DNA from: Oscillospiraceae bacterium
Lineage (GTDB): Bacteria > Bacillota_A > Clostridia > Oscillospirales > Oscillospiraceae
Assembly (NCBI GenBank): GCA_017550765.1
Contig: JAFZOC010000355.1
Span: forward strand, 1-7,356
Direction: 5' to 3'
DNA length: 7,356 nt
Numbering within the stretch: position 1 is the stretch's first letter; each line of letters begins with the position of its first letter. Shown here piece by piece: positions 6,985-7,356 of this stretch. Under the pieces are notes generated by a model that was not told the origin of the DNA, did not search any database, and saw only the letters and a program-made list of their open reading frames with translations. The position numbers and the translations under genes were made by a program.

Positions 6985-7356
6985 TCAGTTGCGCCTGACG
7001 GTCAATCCATCTGCCAGCGCGCAGAGGTAGGCCGTATCGGCAAAGGCTCCCTCCAGCGCGCTCTTCGCGGCATCCGTGAGCTTTTGGACCATCTCGGCGC
7101 ATCTCTGTTCCCCGTACAGGGCCATGTAGGTGTGTTTTTTCTCTTCCTGGTCAGACCCGATGGGTTTGCCCAGTTCCTGTTCCGTGCTCAGCACGTCCAG
7201 CATATCGTCGCGGATCTGGAACGCGAAGCCCAGCGCCGCGCCGAAACGCGCCGCGGCCTCTTCCTGCTCGGGGCTGCCGCCGGCTGCGGCGACGCCCATG
7301 AGACAGGCGGCCGTCAGCAGCGCGCCCGTCTTGCGGCTGTCGATCTCCTGCAGTTC
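6985..7356 (-). CDS. ispA: Polyprenyl (farnesyl) diphosphate synthase, C-terminal part (gene runs off right edge)
   Basis: Trans-isoprenyl diphosphate synthase that condenses IPP with allylic diphosphates, most likely making farnesyl diphosphate. The last 123 codons are present, about two fifths of a usual protein of around 295 residues. The frame is open from the right edge, starting ELQEIDSRKTGAL, with the SRKTG motif. The second Asp-rich motif is DDMLD (fragment residues 50-54, in FQIRDDMLD), followed by GKPIGSDQEEKKHTY (63-77), which matches the conserved GK-x-x-G-D-x-x-x-x-K-x-T-Y block. The C-terminus ends RRN, basic as is common in these enzymes. The first Asp-rich motif, which would fix chain-length preference, lies outside the window, so the farnesyl assignment rests on its place before dxs, as in Bacillus and many Clostridia. 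Stop TGA is at 6985-6987. Confidence 0.94.
   Translation of the reverse strand, partial: ELQEIDSRKTGALLTAACLMGVAAAGGSPEQEEAAARFGAALGFAFQIRDDMLDVLSTEQELGKPIGSDQEEKKHTYMALYGEQRCAEMVQKLTDAAKSALEGAFADTAYLCALADGLTVRRN

Overview
The window looks like chromosomal DNA from a GC-rich (about 60% by eye, not counted) anaerobic Firmicute of the class Clostridia. Three things support this: a canonical tyrosine T-box leader, a gene for a C_GCAxxG_C_C redox-type protein, and the ispA-dxs-tlyA-nadK-recN gene order typical of that group. The genus cannot be read from the sequence.

Left part (1-1024, minus strand): a consensus sigma-70-type promoter (TTGACA, 17 bp, TATAAT) drives a leader of about 280 nt. The leader has the T-box hallmarks: a Stem I distal AGAGAG/GGCTGGTG element, a UAC (Tyr) specifier triplet, a TGGTACC antiterminator bulge and a competing terminator hairpin. 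It is followed by a small cysteine-rich C_GCAxxG_C_C gene (319-711) and then by tyrS, whose 5' part runs off the left edge. The cysteine-rich frame is broken by one TGA at codon 64. The same frame stays open and recognisably homologous for 66 further codons. This is the most interesting feature here.

Middle (1025-1749): a second consensus-like promoter points the other way, so the two promoters are back to back. It serves a single plus-strand gene for a two-helix membrane protein of PH-like type (1097-1651). This gene converges on recN. A 20-bp-stem hairpin lies between them and probably ends transcription from both sides.

Right part (1750-7356, minus strand): a tightly packed operon read right to left: ispA (3' end only), dxs (TTG start), tlyA (4-nt overlap with dxs), nadK and recN. 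It combines isoprenoid precursor synthesis (DXP synthase, prenyl diphosphate synthase) with an S4/FtsJ-type RNA methyltransferase, NADP supply and DNA break repair. The arginine repressor gene that often lies between nadK/tlyA and recN is absent. The operon ends at recN, without spoIVB or spo0A.

The coding layout is mostly ordinary housekeeping. I found no mobile element, CRISPR array, tRNA or rRNA. The points worth a second look are the interrupted redox gene inside a tyrosine-responsive operon, the altered HIGH motif of TyrS, and the divergent promoter region with an inverted repeat.
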